64,000 bases of DNA. It comes from Cryptomeria japonica. Lineage: Eukaryota; Streptophyta; Pinopsida; Cupressales; Cupressaceae. The position numbers and the translations under genes were made by a program. Under the pieces are notes generated by a model. The model saw only the letters and a list, made by a program, of their open reading frames with translations, was not told the DNA's origin and did not search any database. Each line of letters begins with the position of its first letter. Within the stretch, counting starts at the first letter, position 1. Location of the stretch: positions 215,682,654-215,746,653 of the forward strand of contig NC_081411.1 in assembly GCF_030272615.1 (NCBI RefSeq), read 5' to 3'. Shown piece after piece: positions 61,965-64,000 of this stretch.

Positions 61965-62720
61965 AATGCATACAGGATTCTTTAAATTTGAAATACCCCG
62001 TGCGCGTTTTGTTGTTTTTCATTTTATTTTTTGGTGTGTCCACTTTTTTGACCACCATCTTTGTGCACTTACCCATTTATATTTTATTAATTGTTACATC
62101 CTCATATTCCATACTCAAAACCATACATTTTCCATTCTTTCTATCATTTATATTTTACTGTTTGTTGCATCCCATGTTTCATACCTAAAACGATGTACAT
62201 TTTCTATCATTTTTTCTTTATATAGGTTGTTGCAAATTCTCAAAACCAAACTCTTGTCTTAGACGAGATACTTCATTCCTGAAACTACGCACCTCCATGG
62301 ATTGCCTAGAATAACAAAACTTGCTAGCCCATGGAATCCATGTTCCTTTCTCTCTCTCCCATGAACCTATAGCATCTATGTTGGAACATGGTTTCATGTA
62401 TCCTCAATTGGTGTGTGTCCTTATTCTTTCTATAAGTCCACTTATGCTCTTATAATTACATGCTTAATGATATTAGCGATTCAAACATTTTGACATCGAG
62501 GTCTCTTCAACTACTTGACTTGGAACTTTTGTTTTAGTACTAATGTTGCTTGATTTGTGTATAGTTGAAGGTTGCTTGCATGGATTGAAAGGATCCTATG
62601 CTTGGGGGCTTGCACATTCCTCAAAATTATTCATCTCCTATCCATAGCTTACCTTGCTCTTAGATGCTTTATCTCTTCATTTCTACTTTACCATAAGTAT
62701 GACTGTAAGATCATAATTTG

Positions 62721-62737
62721 ATAAAATGGGGGCTAAA
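62721..62737 (+). other. Polypurine tract of the LARD-like element
   Basis: ATAAAATGGGGGCTAAA immediately before the LTR start TGTAGTGTC. The purine run and position fit plus-strand priming. Confidence 0.7.
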
Positions 62738-64000
62738 TGTAGTGTCTTAAATTGTACTCTTTTAATTATGGAGTCCAATTTCACACTCTCCAAGCACTCA
62801 TTTTAGTATTTCTCATTCCTCTATGCATTATAGGACCTTTATTGTAATAAATTAATAGATAATTCAATATTATGAGTCTTATTCAATTTCAATACATCAA
62901 TACTTTATTATTTGGGCCCTTATTTTAAGTGTGCCCTTCATCTTATTTCATTTCATACTTATATGGGTCCTATGTCATTCAAAAGTTTAATACACCTTTT
63001 CTCCCATCTAAATATTATAACTTTTCATATAAATTATATTTATATTATCAGGACCCGATTATCTCACATCCTTAGAAATTCAGGTGTAATTTGTCAGGGC
63101 AATGGCACCCAAGAACCATTGTCTGACGCTTTTTGGCTAAATTTTTGGGGGATAATATGTTGGTCTTGTCATTTCCAAAACTATCTCCAATCTAAAAATA
63201 TAATAATTCTAAGTCGGTCAAAAGGTGATTTAACTATGAAATCCCTATAAAGGCATCACTCCTAATTCATTTCAACAACACATATCATCTCACATTATTA
63301 TGTTATCATTCCAATTCTATGATCAAGTATGATTCAAGAAGCAACAAGCTATAGCAAGGATTCTTCTATTATGTTCTCATGATGAATTTATGATGATTTA
63401 TCATATTATTTCATCAACACATGGAGGAATTATCCTACGAGCATTGCATCATCAATGAAAGGTATAATTATTTCAATTAAGCATTTCCATTCAATCATTT
63501 CAATTTTAAATCTAGCCTCTACCCTTTCAAGGCATGCTTTTTAATTCAATTTTAATTCAATTATAGGGTAATTCCAAATTTGAGTTTTGACCTAGGCAAA
63601 CCCATATCAACCCAACAACCATTTTCTCCTCTTGTGTGTAGATTCAGGTTCAACTATAGGCTTCCAATAAAGATTGAAGACAAAGTGCTTATAACCTAGA
63701 GACAAAGGACCTCTCCAAATTTCATCAAGAATCCTCTAGACAAGGGTGTTTGAATGCCATTGTCCTAGACAAGGGCATTTGGGCATCCTTGTCCTCCTAG
63801 TTCAAGTCCAGGCTTGGCAGGAAGGAGGCACATGGTCTCAGGACCTCTCAAATCCAGTTCGATGTTCAAAATTCTCCAACTGGTCAGGGGTGCCAAACCA
63901 TCCTTGTTGCTACATTTCAACTTAGATTTTTGTGACAGGTTCCTCTTTGCATCCCCTTTCCAAATCTAGATTGGTTATCTGATTATCAGTTCTACATTTG
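62738..64000 (+). repeat. 3' LTR of the LARD-like element, cut by the window end
   Basis: Starts TGTAGTGTCTTAAATTGTAC and matches 53505-54640. By comparison with the left LTR about 260 bp remain beyond the window. Its start and internal GACCTAGGCAAACCC resemble the solo LTR at 43441. Confidence 0.82.

Larger units (their letters stand above)
57882..62074. mobile_element. 4.2-kb non-autonomous DNA transposon carrying satellite arrays
   Basis: Terminal inverted repeats: 57882-57930 and 62036-62074, starting GGGTAAGTGCACAAAG. The outer 30 bp are identical in inverted orientation, the left copy then has about 10 extra bases, and both end GTGGACAC. Flanked by ATTT on both sides (57878-57881, 62075-62078); the empty site inferred from the host tandem unit has a single ATTT. 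No transposase. A 4-bp duplication does not fit hAT (8), Mutator (9) or CACTA (3), so the superfamily is open. Confidence 0.8.
57757..62260. repeat. 63-73-bp tandem array interrupted by a DNA transposon
   Basis: Five units built on GTTGTTACATCCTCATGTTT...CAAAACCA start at about 57757, 57820, 62090, 62161 and 62226. The second unit is split at 57881/62075 by the transposon. It belongs to the LARD-like element. Because neighbouring units show the intact sequence (TATCATTTATATTTTA), the empty insertion site can be inferred. Confidence 0.7.

Noticed and set aside
57871-62087. Mutator-type 9-bp duplication (TTTATCATT / TTTATATTT)
   Set aside because: Two of nine bases differ, and the empty site inferred from the host tandem unit is explained by a 4-bp ATTT duplication.

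Overview
The window is plant nuclear DNA, AT-rich and almost entirely made of nested transposable elements, with one intron-containing receptor-like kinase gene. Long Ty3/gypsy elements with two RNase H domains (the plant Tat lineage), Ty1/copia elements primed by initiator-Met tRNA, and an L1-type LINE carrying an archaeal-like RNase H together point to a seed plant with a very large genome. A gymnosperm such as a conifer is plausible, but the sequence does not prove it. No ribosomal RNA, tRNA gene or organelle sequence was recognised.

Layout, left half. 'Gypsy-1' (minus strand) occupies 1-2936 and 19004-25373; its 3' LTR lies left of the window and its 5' LTR is 24607-25373. It is split by 'Gypsy-2' (minus strand, 2937-19003; LTRs 2937-4668 and 17117-19003), a near-complete Tat-type element with gag, protease, RT, two RNase H domains and integrase, all broken by stop codons. 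Gypsy-1 itself sits in the 3' third of 'Copia-C' (25374-27328 plus 34585-35879). Copia-C is also interrupted by 'Copia-B' (27329-34584), which has both LTRs, a PBS, gag and pol.

Middle. After a poorly conserved stretch (35880-37005) comes a full-length LINE, 37025-44791, flanked by a perfect 19-bp target duplication. It has ORF1, a large ORF2 (endonuclease, RT, zinc finger, RNase H) and an unrecognised extra ORF3. A solo LTR (43441-44628) with a perfect 5-bp duplication lies in its 3' region. The interval 44811-50293 holds a degraded LTR, a degenerate tandem array and a gag scrap. A SINE-like insertion is at 50307-50507, and the kinase gene (five visible exons) is at 51401-53105.

Right end. 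A non-autonomous LTR element (about 53505 to beyond 64000) contains a solo copia LTR (56304-57522) and a 4.2-kb DNA transposon (57882-62074). The transposon has 30-bp perfect terminal inverted repeats and a 4-bp target duplication. Its cargo is almost purely repetitive: a 29-bp CGTACG array, a pyrimidine tract, a palindromic ~20-bp module array, and a 1.1-kb purine tract.

The strongest leads are a ~20-bp periodic motif array and hairpin blocks in the leaders of the gypsy elements, the extra LINE ORF, and the repeat-carrying DNA transposon. Coordinates, motifs and alignments were read by eye; no search or alignment program was run.
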